Assembly (NCBI GenBank): GCA_040544425.1
Contig: JBEONO010000005.1
Span: forward strand, 186,001-250,000
Direction: 5' to 3'
Length of the DNA stretch: 64,000 bases
DNA from: Solimicrobium sp040544425
GTDB lineage: Bacteria; Pseudomonadota; Gammaproteobacteria; Burkholderiales; Burkholderiaceae_D
The notes under the pieces were generated by a model. The model made no database searches. It had not been told where the DNA came from and was given only the letters and a program-made list of their open reading frames with translations. Positions 1-8,698 of this stretch are shown piece by piece; position 1 is the first letter of the stretch, and each line of letters begins with the position of its first letter. The position numbers and the translations under genes are program-made.

Positions 1-498
1 CAGAGAAAAGGCTTCGGCCGCTTCCAGCCCGATAAATCCGGCACCGATCACCACCACATTCTGAACATCCGCCATTAAACCGAGCAGCGTCGTCGCATCC
101 GACTTTGAATGCATCGTTTGCACGTTTTTCATCGTCAGCCCGGCAATCGGCGGTGTAACGGGAGAAGCACCTACTGCAATCAATAATTTATCGTACGCAA
201 ATTCGACTGCATTTCCTTCGTGCAGCGCCGTGACCCGTTTGTTCGCAGCATCAATTGCAGTGGCCGTGTGGAATAGCCGGATGTCTATCCCCTGGCTGAT
301 AAACTCGGCCATCGGCCGCGCCGTCATCTGCTCGATATCGGTAAATTCTCCGCCAACAAAATACGGGATGCCGCAGGAACCAAAAGAGACGACCGCAGAT
401 TTTTCCAGCACCGTGATCCTGGCCTGCTTGTCAAACTTGATGATGCGCATCGCCGCCGACAGGCCGGACGCATTTGCGCCAAGGATTAAATAATTCAT
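1..498 (-). CDS. FAD/NAD(P)-dependent disulfide reductase, CoA-disulfide reductase type (3' part beyond the left edge)
   Basis: Only the first ~166 residues are in the window; the gene continues past the left edge. The N-terminus has an FAD-binding glycine motif (LGANASGLSAA, residues 6-16), then SFGSCGIPY with Cys42, the position of the redox Cys in CoA-disulfide reductases and NADH oxidases of this family, and a second dinucleotide motif (VIGAGFIGLEAAE) before the edge. The ATG at 498-496 overlaps the stop of the upstream symporter as ATGA, so the two are translationally coupled. Since the partner looks like a cystine transporter, reduction of an imported or CoA-linked disulfide is a reasonable inference. 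NADH oxidase or a persulfide-reducing relative cannot be excluded without the C-terminal part. Confidence 0.85.
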   Translation of the reverse strand, partial: MNYLILGANASGLSAAMRIIKFDKQARITVLEKSAVVSFGSCGIPYFVGGEFTDIEQMTARPMAEFISQGIDIRLFHTATAIDAANKRVTALHEGNAVEFAYDKLLIAVGASPVTPPIAGLTMKNVQTMHSKSDATTLLGLMADVQNVVVIGAGFIGLEAAEAFSL

Positions 499-1916
499 GG
501 CTCGTCGTTGTCCAGTGTCGCGTTCGGGTCATTGAAGATCGCCATGTTCATCGTGCCCATTTCGCGGTCGGTGGCAATTACCGCGGTCATGGTGCCGGAC
601 ACATTGGTGAGCGTGCGTGCCATGTCGATGATCGGATCAATCGCCAGCACCATGCCGATCAGCGCAAAATAATCTCCCATGCCCATCCCGGTCAGGGCGA
701 TGGTTGCCGCAACGGTGGCGGTGCCGGGAATGCCCGCGATGCCGATCGATCCGATCGTCACCACGATCAGCAGCATGATGTAAAACTGGGCGTCCATGGT
801 CATGCCCAGCATATGCGCTACCATGACCACCACCATCGCCGGGAAAAATCCGGCACAGCCGTTCATGCCGATCGTGCTGCCCAGCGAGCCAACCAGATTT
901 GCCGTGCCGTCATTGACACCCATGCGCCTGGTCAAGGTTGAAATTGTCATCGGCAGTGTGCCAACCGAGGATCTGCTGCTAAACGCCAGCAGCCAGGTAC
1001 CCGCCGCTTTTTTTACGTAGGTGATGGGCGCAACACCATGCAGCGCGATGATAATCAAATGGATCGTCACCATCACCAGCGTGGCGACATAGATCGCCGC
1101 CACAAAACTCGACACTTCGATGATGGCCGGGATGCCGTTGGAAATAATCGTCCGTGCCAGCAGGGCGACTACCGCATACGGCATGTATTTGATGATGGTC
1201 ATCGCGATCGACATAACGATTTTGTACAACGCGAACATCAGCTGTTTGAAGATTGCAATCGGCTCCGGATTTTTTTGTTCCATGCGATTGGCAGCAATGC
1301 CGACCAGCGCCGAAAAGATCACCAGTCCAACAATATTTTCGCTGGTCATCGCTCCGACGATATTGTTTGGAATCAGCCGCAGCAACGTGTCGACCAGATT
1401 GGTGTACGGGATCATTTTCTCTGAGTTTTCCGCGTGCAGACCCTGCCCCAGATTAAACAGATTGGCCAGCCCAATTCCTAACGCGCAGGCAATGGCGGTG
1501 GTGAACAGCAACCAGCCTATGCCGTGGATGGCGATTCGCGGCAAATCCTTTTTTCCGGCAAAATCCAGAATGACTTTGATGATGGATACAAAGATCAGGG
1601 GAATCACCAGCATGCGGATGAAGGCGATGAAAGCGCGACCCACCAGGCCGTACCAGATTGCGGCTTCTTTCATCCAGATCGTCGAGACCGCAGGAAATTG
1701 CGCCACGGCTTGAATGCTCAACCCGAGCACCGCACCCGCGACCAGGCCAATCATCATCCGGATGGAAAAACTGATTTTTCTGTTTTGCAGCACTGCCATG
1801 CCCCAAAAGCACAGCAACAGCAAGCCGATGCAAATGACAGTTTGGTACTGGGTAATGGCTAAAAAATTTTCAAAAAAAACACCTTGAAACAGAGCTGGCT
1901 GGTTGGCAGCATTCAT
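495..1916 (-). CDS. Dicarboxylate/amino-acid:cation symporter family protein, TcyP (cystine)-like
   Basis: A 473-residue inner-membrane protein of the sodium:dicarboxylate symporter family with about 8-10 hydrophobic segments. The family signature segments are present: a serine-rich re-entrant loop (AFSSRSSVGTLP), a conserved NGCAGFFPA segment, and a late DPIIDMARTLTNVSGTMTA segment binding substrate and cation. The SRSS and NGCAG wording is closer to the L-cystine carrier TcyP/YdjN than to the C4-dicarboxylate carrier DctA, so cystine uptake is the preferred substrate, by resemblance only. A ribosome-binding site (GAGGA) lies about 9 bases before the ATG. The stop codon overlaps the start of the disulfide reductase (ATGA), forming a two-gene unit. 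Confidence 0.88.
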   Translation of the reverse strand: MNAANQPALFQGVFFENFLAITQYQTVICIGLLLLCFWGMAVLQNRKISFSIRMMIGLVAGAVLGLSIQAVAQFPAVSTIWMKEAAIWYGLVGRAFIAFIRMLVIPLIFVSIIKVILDFAGKKDLPRIAIHGIGWLLFTTAIACALGIGLANLFNLGQGLHAENSEKMIPYTNLVDTLLRLIPNNIVGAMTSENIVGLVIFSALVGIAANRMEQKNPEPIAIFKQLMFALYKIVMSIAMTIIKYMPYAVVALLARTIISNGIPAIIEVSSFVAAIYVATLVMVTIHLIIIALHGVAPITYVKKAAGTWLLAFSSRSSVGTLPMTISTLTRRMGVNDGTANLVGSLGSTIGMNGCAGFFPAMVVVMVAHMLGMTMDAQFYIMLLIVVTIGSIGIAGIPGTATVAATIALTGMGMGDYFALIGMVLAIDPIIDMARTLTNVSGTMTAVIATDREMGTMNMAIFNDPNATLDNDEP

Positions 1917-1970
1917 ATTATTTTTCCTCGTTTGAATCGACGGTCATCACGCATGGTCGGGCGATTATAC

Positions 1971-3260
1971 CTATTTATTCACCATCTCCCTCGGGACCAG
2001 CCAGGTGAGCAATGCGCCCAGCAACATCGATGCTGCCATCAACACCATACCGGCATCGGTGCTGTGGCTTAAGTCCTTTAACCAACCGACCAGATAGGGA
2101 CTGACAAAGCCAGCCAGATTGCCCAATGAGTTGATTAACGCAATCCCGGCCGCGGCCGCGCTGCCACCTAAAAACGCGGTCGGCAGACTCCAGAACAGCG
2201 GCAAGGCGGTCAAAATTCCCAGCGTCGCGACTGTCAGCCAGATCATGGCCGGCACGGTGTCATGCCCATACAAAGTGCTCAACAATAAGCCGACACATCC
2301 CAACAAGGCTGGAACAATCACATGCCAGCGCCGCTCCTTGCGGCGGTCGGCACTGCGCCCGGCCAGAATCATCCCAATGCCCGCCACCGCGTACGGTATT
2401 GCGCTCAACAGTCCGACAGTCAGAGGATCGGCGACGCCAGTCGACTTGATAATGCTCGGCAGCCAAAAACTGATTCCATACAGACCCATGACAAGGCTGA
2501 AATAGATCAGTGCCATCTGCCAAAGTCTGGGATGGGTCATGAGCTCGCCGAATCGTAATTCCCGCTTGCCCAACTCGTCGGCCTGAATGTTCTGTGCTAA
2601 CAGTAACTTCTCTTCGTCACTGAGCCACCTGGCATCGGCCACCCGGTCTTGCAGGTAAAAGAAAACGATCACGCCCAACACGATCGACGGTATTGCTTCA
2701 ATCAGGAACATCCATTGCCAGCCGTTCAGTCCCAAGGTGCCTGGCATGCCATGCATAATCCAGCCCGAAATCGGTCCGCCAATCACACCGGACAAGGCGA
2801 CCGCGGTCATAAAAACGGCGGTAATCTTGCCGCGTCGCTGGGCCGGATACCAATAGGTCAGGTACAAAATAACGCCGGGGAAAAATCCGGCTTCCGCCAC
2901 GCCCAACAAAAATCGCATCAGGTAAAACATGAATGGCGAACTCACAAATATCATGGCGGCCGACACCAGTCCCCAGGTCAACATGATGCGAGCGATCCAG
3001 ATCCGCGCGCCGATTTTGTGCAAAATTATGTTACTGGGAATTTCAAACGCAAAATAACCGATGAAAAATATACCGGCGCCAAGGCCATACACCGTGTCGC
3101 TAAAATTCAAATCCGCCAGCATCTGCAGCTTGGCAAAACCGACGTTCACCCGGTCGAGATACGACGCCACGTAACACAGAAACAGGATCGGCATGATGCG
3201 CCAGCTTACTTTGGAGTAAGTTGCCGCCTCGAATGTATTTTCAGACTGCAGTTTTTCCAT
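1971..3260 (-). CDS. MFS transporter, anion:cation symporter (ACS) family
   Basis: A 429-residue protein with about 12 membrane helices and a charged central loop (residues ~190-225). The first helix ends in YLDRVNVGFAKLQM, the typical opening of the ACS family that carries organic anions such as tartrate, phthalate, galactonate or hexuronates. Length is usual for the family. It lies 54 bases upstream of the symporter gene on the same strand and might be co-transcribed, but no catabolic gene is adjacent to indicate a substrate. The start has only a weak purine-rich ribosome-binding site (GAAGAAG). Confidence 0.87.
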   Translation of the reverse strand: MEKLQSENTFEAATYSKVSWRIMPILFLCYVASYLDRVNVGFAKLQMLADLNFSDTVYGLGAGIFFIGYFAFEIPSNIILHKIGARIWIARIMLTWGLVSAAMIFVSSPFMFYLMRFLLGVAEAGFFPGVILYLTYWYPAQRRGKITAVFMTAVALSGVIGGPISGWIMHGMPGTLGLNGWQWMFLIEAIPSIVLGVIVFFYLQDRVADARWLSDEEKLLLAQNIQADELGKRELRFGELMTHPRLWQMALIYFSLVMGLYGISFWLPSIIKSTGVADPLTVGLLSAIPYAVAGIGMILAGRSADRRKERRWHVIVPALLGCVGLLLSTLYGHDTVPAMIWLTVATLGILTALPLFWSLPTAFLGGSAAAAGIALINSLGNLAGFVSPYLVGWLKDLSHSTDAGMVLMAASMLLGALLTWLVPREMVNK

Positions 3261-3403
3261 ATCTTCTTCGGCTAAAAATGATTTACAGAGATTTACATTT
3301 TTGATTGAACCAAATCGCTGTCACTCAAACAAAAAGCCGGGTGATGCAGGTATTGGCAGCGCTCAATTTAATGACGATATTTTGAGATGAAAGTAGGTAG
3401 ATC

Positions 3404-3832
3404 ATGAAACATTTTTTATTCTTGCTTGCGCTGGCAACACCGTTAGTGTCGGTGGCAGCACCCAACGTGGGCGTTTCAGTGCGCCTTGGCCAGCCTGGCT
3501 TTTATGGGCAAATTGAAATGGGGGGCATGCCCCCACCGCAGCTGGTTTATCCGGCTCCCGTAGTCATTCAACCGGTTCCGGTCGGTGTGGTCGGTGCGCC
3601 GATTTATTTGCGCGTCCCACCTGGCCATTATCAGAACTGGCGTCACTACTGCGGGCGATACAATGCCTGCGGACGTCCGGTGTATTTCGTCAACGACGGC
3701 TGGTATCGTAACACCTATGTCCCGCGTTACCAAAACAACTACCGCCACGCTTATCCAGCACCGTACTATCGCAATGACGAAGACCGCCACCAAAATCAGC
3801 ATTATTACAATGATCACAAATATAACCGCTAG
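3404..3832 (+). CDS. Exported Pro/Tyr-rich protein of unknown function, paralogue 1
   Basis: A 142-residue protein with a clear signal peptide (MKHFLFLLALATPLVSVAA, cleavage near residue 19), so periplasmic, outer-membrane or secreted. The mature part is rich in Pro, Val and Tyr. Its core (residues ~75-110) contains YQNW, then YCG-YNAC with two cysteines, then PVYFV and a WYRNTYVPRY stretch; the tail is rich in Asn, His, Tyr and Arg. The same core, in the same order, occurs in the next gene, so the two are tandem paralogues. An AGGTAG ribosome-binding site precedes the ATG. I do not recognise a function; the paired Cys could form a disulfide and the His/Asn tail could bind metal, but that is speculation. 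Confidence 0.8.
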   Translation: MKHFLFLLALATPLVSVAAPNVGVSVRLGQPGFYGQIEMGGMPPPQLVYPAPVVIQPVPVGVVGAPIYLRVPPGHYQNWRHYCGRYNACGRPVYFVNDGWYRNTYVPRYQNNYRHAYPAPYYRNDEDRHQNQHYYNDHKYNR

Positions 3833-3909
3833 AAATTCTGAATAAGATTGTCAACTCAATCTGATCTGGATCGTTTACCAGCTATTCGAGTGCCTGTCAG
3901 GGAATGAAA

Positions 3910-4395
3910 ATGAAACGCGCCTTACTCGTAGCGATGCTGACTATGCTGCCGTTAATTGGCTTGGCCCAGGAAGAGGCATCTGGCTGGGATCAAATGCCGC
4001 CTCCACCCGCTGTTCCGGTCGGTGACCCGGGCTATTACGGGCAGGTTGATGTCATCAACACTGCTCCCCCAGTCGTTTACGCCACGCCCTTGATTGTGCA
4101 GGTCCCGCCACCCGGTGTGATTTACTCCCCGGTTTATCTGCGTGTACCAACTTATTATTATCAAAACTGGCCCCAATACTGCGGGTTTTACAATGCCTGT
4201 TTTTATCCGGTTTTTTTCGTGCAGGAAGTGTGGTACGCCAATGTCTACGCGCCCTGGTACCGGCACTATTATCCCTATGGACGTCCGGGCTTTGTGGCCC
4301 ATGTTCGCTATGGCGGGCATGTCCAGGGTGCTTATCCGCGTGGCGGGTCTCACTTTGATCATGGCGGATGGCACCACGACGACCATCGGCGTTAA
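3910..4395 (+). CDS. Exported Pro/Tyr-rich protein of unknown function, paralogue 2
   Basis: Second member of the tandem pair, about 161 residues. It has a signal peptide (MKRALLVAMLTMLPLIGLAQ), a Pro-rich segment, then the shared core YYQNW / YCGFYNAC / PVFFV / VWYANVYAPWYRHYY, and a Gly/His/Asp-rich C-terminus. Two in-frame ATGs lie six bases apart (3904 and 3910). The AGGGA ribosome-binding site abuts the first, so the second is the better start. It follows paralogue 1 by about 75 bases and is probably co-expressed. Conservation of the two core Cys and the aromatic frame, while both tails differ, suggests the core is the functional unit. Confidence 0.8.
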   Translation: MKRALLVAMLTMLPLIGLAQEEASGWDQMPPPPAVPVGDPGYYGQVDVINTAPPVVYATPLIVQVPPPGVIYSPVYLRVPTYYYQNWPQYCGFYNACFYPVFFVQEVWYANVYAPWYRHYYPYGRPGFVAHVRYGGHVQGAYPRGGSHFDHGGWHHDDHRR

Positions 4396-4419
4396 GAATT
4401 AAGCATTAAGCACTAAGCA
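4392..4419. repeat. Four tandem 7-base units, TTAAGCA type
   Basis: Units TTAAGAA, TTAAGCA, TTAAGCA and CTAAGCA follow each other directly. The stop codon of the preceding exported protein lies inside the first unit. No transcription-terminator hairpin is seen here. Confidence 0.6.
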
Positions 4420-4427
4420 GTCCGGTT

Positions 4428-4685
4428 TTACTTGAAAACGATCTTCATCGTCAAAATAAAACTGGCCAGCATCAATGTGACGGTGTTGGCGACGATCAGC
4501 GGCCAGACGTGAATGCACAGGCCATACACCAGCCAGCACGCGATTCCGGTGGTAAAAATAATGTACATATGCAGTGAAACCCCTTGCGCGTGCTTGTTTT
4601 TCCAGGTCAGCAGCGCCTGTGGGATGAAAGCGATGGTTGTCAAAACCGCAGCCAGGTAGCCCACCAGATCAATATAATTTGTCAT
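4428..4685 (-). CDS. SemiSWEET-family small sugar transporter
   Basis: An 85-residue protein with three membrane helices, the size of bacterial SemiSWEETs, which work as homodimers to move sugars such as sucrose or glucose along a gradient. The PQ-loop signature is visible in helix 1 (AFIPQALLTWKNK), and helix 2 contains the usual aromatic and Gly/Trp residues (GIACWLVYG). The start codon overlaps the stop of the upstream flavin reductase as ATGA, so its translation is coupled to that gene. This is an odd pairing with no known functional link. Substrate unknown. Confidence 0.85.
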   Translation of the reverse strand: MTNYIDLVGYLAAVLTTIAFIPQALLTWKNKHAQGVSLHMYIIFTTGIACWLVYGLCIHVWPLIVANTVTLMLASFILTMKIVFK

Positions 4686-5188
4686 TCACTTCCCGAAGAG
4701 AGCAGTTGGCCGCCGTGAAAAATCAGCGGTGCGCTCGGGGTAAATTCGCACTGCTCCACTTCGCCGACAAAGATCACATGATCTCCCTCGGGATAACGAC
4801 TGCGGTTATGACATTCAAACCAGGCCGCCCCGCCCGTCAAGATCGGCAGACCGGTAGCCGACAGAGTGTAATCAACCCCGATGAATCGATCCTTGCTGGG
4901 CTTGGAAAATTGTTCCGCGAGATGGGCCTGGTTGGCTGCCAGGACATTGATCACATAATGACTGTTGACGGTAAACACCGGCAGACTGCTCGCGCCATTC
5001 GACAGACTCCATAACACCAGTGGCGGATTCAATGAGACCGAATTGAACGAGCTGGCGGTAATCCCCAAAAATTTTCCGTTTTCCAGACGTGTCGTTATCA
5101 CCGTCACACCGGTGGCAAACTGCGACAGCGCGCTTCTGAAGTGGCGCGTGTCGACAGCGGATTTTTGAGGAGGAAGTGGTGTGCTCAT
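4682..5188 (-). CDS. Flavin reductase family protein (FMN-binding split barrel)
   Basis: About 168 residues, matching NAD(P)H:flavin reductases that feed reduced FMN/FAD to two-component monooxygenases. The family pattern is clear: RHFRSALSQFATGVTVIT near the N-terminus, then GITASSFNSVSLNPPLVLWSL (the flavin-phosphate loop), and a late DHVIFVGEVEQCEF strand. The ATG at 5188 gives the usual N-terminal length; a TTG at 5203 would add five residues, and neither has a convincing ribosome-binding site. No monooxygenase partner is adjacent. It sits 54 bases after the SMC gene and overlaps the SemiSWEET gene by ATGA, so it may be the fourth gene of the SMC operon. Confidence 0.85.
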   Translation of the reverse strand: MSTPLPPQKSAVDTRHFRSALSQFATGVTVITTRLENGKFLGITASSFNSVSLNPPLVLWSLSNGASSLPVFTVNSHYVINVLAANQAHLAEQFSKPSKDRFIGVDYTLSATGLPILTGGAAWFECHNRSRYPEGDHVIFVGEVEQCEFTPSAPLIFHGGQLLSSGSE

Positions 5189-5242
5189 TGCATTCGTTTT
5201 CAATAGTTAAGGAATCATAACCCAAATCCCCCTCGAACCACC

Positions 5243-8056
5243 TCAGGCGCGCCTTTGCAGAACGAAGATCGGCTGCGCCCATTCGGCTTCTTTTTTCTTT
5301 TTGCTGGTAATTAAGGTCAGTTCAGACGGATCATACACATCGGTATTGTGCGTCAGCGGAGTGGTCATCAGATATTGCGCGTCGGTGTTTTTCAGGAACT
5401 CACCGACCAGTTGAATATTGCGAATATCCAGATGGGCGAACGGTTCATCAATAAACACAAATCCGCCGCTGCCTTCTTCTGATTTAAGCAGACCGATCAG
5501 CAGGATCAAGGACTTCATCACCTGCTGGCCACCGGAAGCTTCACCGTCGTTCATCCCGATAATACCCTTGCCGTCGAACTTGAAGCGCACATGCAAACCG
5601 GCCTGGGCCAATTGCACATCATCGTTTTCCAGTCGTACCGGATCGGCATGCACTTCAATCCCGGCCAGCTCGCCCAGTTGCTTGATGTTTTTCGCGTAGA
5701 TCTTGATCGTATATCGCAAACGCTCGATATACGCCCCACGGGCATTCGAGGTCGCTTCCATGGCACGATTGTTTTGATAACGACGCTCTTCGGTTTCCGC
5801 CTGCTGACCAGCCAGCTGATGATGCAGGCGATGATGTTGATCTACCACCGTCGCATCAGTTTCCCATTCTTCTCCGGCGATATCCTGATCAATACTCTTG
5901 ATGCGCAATTCCACCTGACGCGAGTTTTCGAATTTCTCAACCAGACCGTCCAGGTAACTCTCTTTGCGCCAACCGGCCGGGAGTTTGCTCCAGCTATGAC
6001 GGCTGTCTTTCAACACCTCGGCCTGAGCACTGCGTTCCTGCGCCAGACGCTGTTCATGGTCGCGGGCCTGCTGTTCAGAAATTGCCAAATATTTTTGCGC
6101 ATCTTGCCAGGCGATTTCGGACCGGGTTTTGGCAATGGTGGCCTGTTTCAGCAAATCGCCCAACTCACCCAATCGTCCGCCGACTTCAGTCCGCACTTTT
6201 TTCAAGGGCTCGACATTTCTTGCCGCTTCAGCGAATTCATCGCGACGCGCATGCAATTCTTTCGCTGCATCGACACCGGCCAGACGGGTTTTCAGATTGC
6301 TGACAGTTCCTGCCAATTTGCTGATTTCCAATGTTAATTGGTCTTCCTGCTGTTCCAGTTTAGGCAGGCTGGCCTGCAGCGCTTCGAGACGCTGGGTGCG
6401 TCCGGCATTGCCGAACCGATAGCGCGCGACATCGACAAATAATGAGCGTCCACCACGGCGTTCGCAATGAAACGCCTCGGGAGTGATCCATTCTTCGCCA
6501 GATAATTTCATTCCGTCTGCAATCGTGTCAACCCGTTGAATACGCTTGAGCTGATCGACCAGCCAGCTCGGTACCGCGGCACTGAACTGCACGACGGAGA
6601 ACAGGCTGGCATCCTGTTTGGCATTGGTCTTGGGCACCTTGATCCGCTCCGGAACAATGAAATGCGGGAAGCGCGTTTGTTCGGCGATTTTGAAGGCGGC
6701 CCGCGCATCACCGGACTGTTCCAGCAACATCACGTAGGAAAAGCTTTTCAGGATACCCTCGACTGCGGCCTGCCAGCGCGGGTCAACCACTTCCACCACA
6801 TCAGCCAGCATGACGTGGTCAATATTTGCATCGGTTAAAGCGCGGCGCATCGCTCGCACGTTTTCCGGATCCGGCACACCGGTTTTACTTTGCAATGCCG
6901 AGATCGTGGCCTGTTGTTCGGCGATCTTTTCGGTCAGTTCGGCGCGGCGCTGCTTTTGCTGCGCCAACAAAGCTTCCTGTTGTTCCAACTGCTGGGTGGT
7001 TTCGGCAATATCGGCACCCGATTCCGCGGCCAGTTTTTCCAGACGATGTTTTTGTTCCAGCAAATTTTCTTGTGGCTTGAGCTGTACGTTAATCTCGGAC
7101 AGGCGTTTTTGCAGCGCCTTTTCTTCCAGCTCGAAGGCGCCTTCCTGCTTCAGGTTCTCGCTGAACAGACGTGCTTTCTCCGCCAACGCGTTGCGCTGCG
7201 CGCCAAGCTGCTGGTCCTGCTGCAGCAGATTGAGCTTGGCATTGCGCAGATTCTGGCTGATATTCAAAAAGTGTTTGCGCGTTTCCAGATAATGCAGGCT
7301 GGGCAAAATCTGTTCCTGCAGATCACGCCGCTCACGGGTTTTATTTTCCCACTGATGATAGTTCGCCACCCGCAGACGCAAGCCTTCCAGATTGGCTTTG
7401 GCCACTTCCAGTTCGGCTTCAAATTGCTGCAATTCGATTTCGGTATCCTGCTGATGGCGCTTGGCCTCGTCGTAGGCATCCAGCACTTCTTTATCACCAA
7501 ACACCTGGAACACCAGGTCCAATAACTGGCGCGGTGCGTATTCACATAATTTATCGGTCTCGCCCTGCTCCAGGGCCAACACCTTGGCCATGGCTGGCGA
7601 CAGGCCGGCATTGGCCAGGCGCTTGCGGTAGGTTTCTACGCCCAGCCAATCGGTGGCATCGATCACCTCTTCCACTTCAACCCGCCCGGGGCGCATCAGA
7701 TATTGACGCTTCCAGTCACCACCATTTTTTTGAATCTGGCAAATCAGCGTCACTTCGTCTTCACTGAAAAATCCCGATGAGCGAAACGGACGATTCGACA
7801 ATTGCCGGCCTACCGGTTTGTTATCAACTACGGCGCGCAGCCAGGCTATCGGTTGTCCGGAGTGACGCGCGTAATGTTTGTAGGTCCGCCCCATCGAACA
7901 ATCCAGACCGAACAGGGTACGCAAGGCGTCGAGCAGCGTGGTTTTACCTGAGCCGTTCTGTCCCGAGATGGTGATGATTTTTGCGTCGAGCGGAATATTT
8001 TTAATGCGCTGCCAATAGTCCCAATGCACAAGCTCTAATGATTTGATGTGGAACAT
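5243..8056 (-). CDS. SMC-like ATPase (MksB / JetC / MukB-type condensin subunit)
   Basis: A 937-residue ATPase with the SMC layout: N-terminal head with Walker A GQNGSGKTT (residues 32-40), a long coiled coil rich in Gln/Glu/Lys/Leu, a central globular region (~390-550) where the hinge should be, a second coiled coil, and a C-terminal head with the ABC signature SGGQQ (841-845), Walker B FVFIDE (866-871) and a D-loop HLD. It is much shorter than MukB (~1480) and canonical SMC (~1150), and similar in size to MksB. It lies six bases after the KITE-like gene and follows the kleisin-like gene in MksF-E-B order, so it probably loads on DNA as an SMC-kleisin-KITE complex. No JetD/MksG nuclease gene is next to it. 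Confidence 0.82.
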   Translation of the reverse strand: MFHIKSLELVHWDYWQRIKNIPLDAKIITISGQNGSGKTTLLDALRTLFGLDCSMGRTYKHYARHSGQPIAWLRAVVDNKPVGRQLSNRPFRSSGFFSEDEVTLICQIQKNGGDWKRQYLMRPGRVEVEEVIDATDWLGVETYRKRLANAGLSPAMAKVLALEQGETDKLCEYAPRQLLDLVFQVFGDKEVLDAYDEAKRHQQDTEIELQQFEAELEVAKANLEGLRLRVANYHQWENKTRERRDLQEQILPSLHYLETRKHFLNISQNLRNAKLNLLQQDQQLGAQRNALAEKARLFSENLKQEGAFELEEKALQKRLSEINVQLKPQENLLEQKHRLEKLAAESGADIAETTQQLEQQEALLAQQKQRRAELTEKIAEQQATISALQSKTGVPDPENVRAMRRALTDANIDHVMLADVVEVVDPRWQAAVEGILKSFSYVMLLEQSGDARAAFKIAEQTRFPHFIVPERIKVPKTNAKQDASLFSVVQFSAAVPSWLVDQLKRIQRVDTIADGMKLSGEEWITPEAFHCERRGGRSLFVDVARYRFGNAGRTQRLEALQASLPKLEQQEDQLTLEISKLAGTVSNLKTRLAGVDAAKELHARRDEFAEAARNVEPLKKVRTEVGGRLGELGDLLKQATIAKTRSEIAWQDAQKYLAISEQQARDHEQRLAQERSAQAEVLKDSRHSWSKLPAGWRKESYLDGLVEKFENSRQVELRIKSIDQDIAGEEWETDATVVDQHHRLHHQLAGQQAETEERRYQNNRAMEATSNARGAYIERLRYTIKIYAKNIKQLGELAGIEVHADPVRLENDDVQLAQAGLHVRFKFDGKGIIGMNDGEASGGQQVMKSLILLIGLLKSEEGSGGFVFIDEPFAHLDIRNIQLVGEFLKNTDAQYLMTTPLTHNTDVYDPSELTLITSKKKKEAEWAQPIFVLQRRA

Positions 8057-8062
8057 GTTTTC

Positions 8063-8698
8063 TTATTCGGTAATTGGATTGATTTTGAAGATGTCAGCTA
8101 AAGCGCCATTCAGAATGCGGTCTTTCAGTGCGTCGGTATCCATTAACAAATCCAGCAACGGGCCTTCACAAATTAAATCGCCTTTGCGTTCGATAAAACC
8201 GAGGCGATTCAGACTGCCGAGGTTCATGTCCATTTTGGTTTTTTTGCCGAGCTTGTCGCCGAAGTCGCTCAGCAATGCCTTGTACGAAATACCGATTGAG
8301 GCATCAGCGGCGCGCGGCATCGGCTTTTCTTTGCCGAACATTTCAGTCTGATCCTGTTCACTGAGCAAATGCAAGGATTGTCGTTCACGTTTCGGCAAAA
8401 TAATCAGGGCCCATAAAACCACCAGCAATGCGACACCGTCGCGTGCCAAACCGAAATTATTGTTTTGCCAGGTGTCGCGCGCACCGAACACTTTGGATTC
8501 GACATCGCGCACCAGCGCCAGGGTGACATGATCGGCATACACGTTATCAACGAACTTCATGCCGCAGGCCAGCAGTCGGGCATCGACATCGACGCGAAAC
8601 AGTTCATCGGTCAAGGCACGCTTGACCAGTTTATCTTCACGCTTCAAGGTTTGATGAGTAATCAGACGCGCAATTAATTGTTGTGATTCTTGGTTCAT
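8063..8698 (-). CDS. MukE/MksE/JetB-like KITE subunit of the SMC complex
   Basis: A 211-residue cytoplasmic protein, alpha-rich, with charged helices and two segments resembling winged helices (residues ~1-100 and ~130-200; e.g. LGSLNRLGFIERKGD). I identify it by position and size: it lies between a kleisin-like and an SMC-like gene, the place of MksE/JetB. Its ATG overlaps the stop of the upstream gene (ATGA), and its stop is six bases from the SMC start, pointing to fixed stoichiometry. KITE proteins dimerise and bind the kleisin and DNA. Sequence alone would not be enough for this call; the context carries it. Confidence 0.7.
   Translation of the reverse strand: MNQESQQLIARLITHQTLKREDKLVKRALTDELFRVDVDARLLACGMKFVDNVYADHVTLALVRDVESKVFGARDTWQNNNFGLARDGVALLVVLWALIILPKRERQSLHLLSEQDQTEMFGKEKPMPRAADASIGISYKALLSDFGDKLGKKTKMDMNLGSLNRLGFIERKGDLICEGPLLDLLMDTDALKDRILNGALADIFKINPITE

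Noticed and set aside
474..941. Plus-strand open frames rich in His, Arg and Asp over 0.5-1.4 kb
   Set aside because: They are antisense to the symporter gene, have skewed composition and no ribosome-binding site; the minus strand has clear family motifs.
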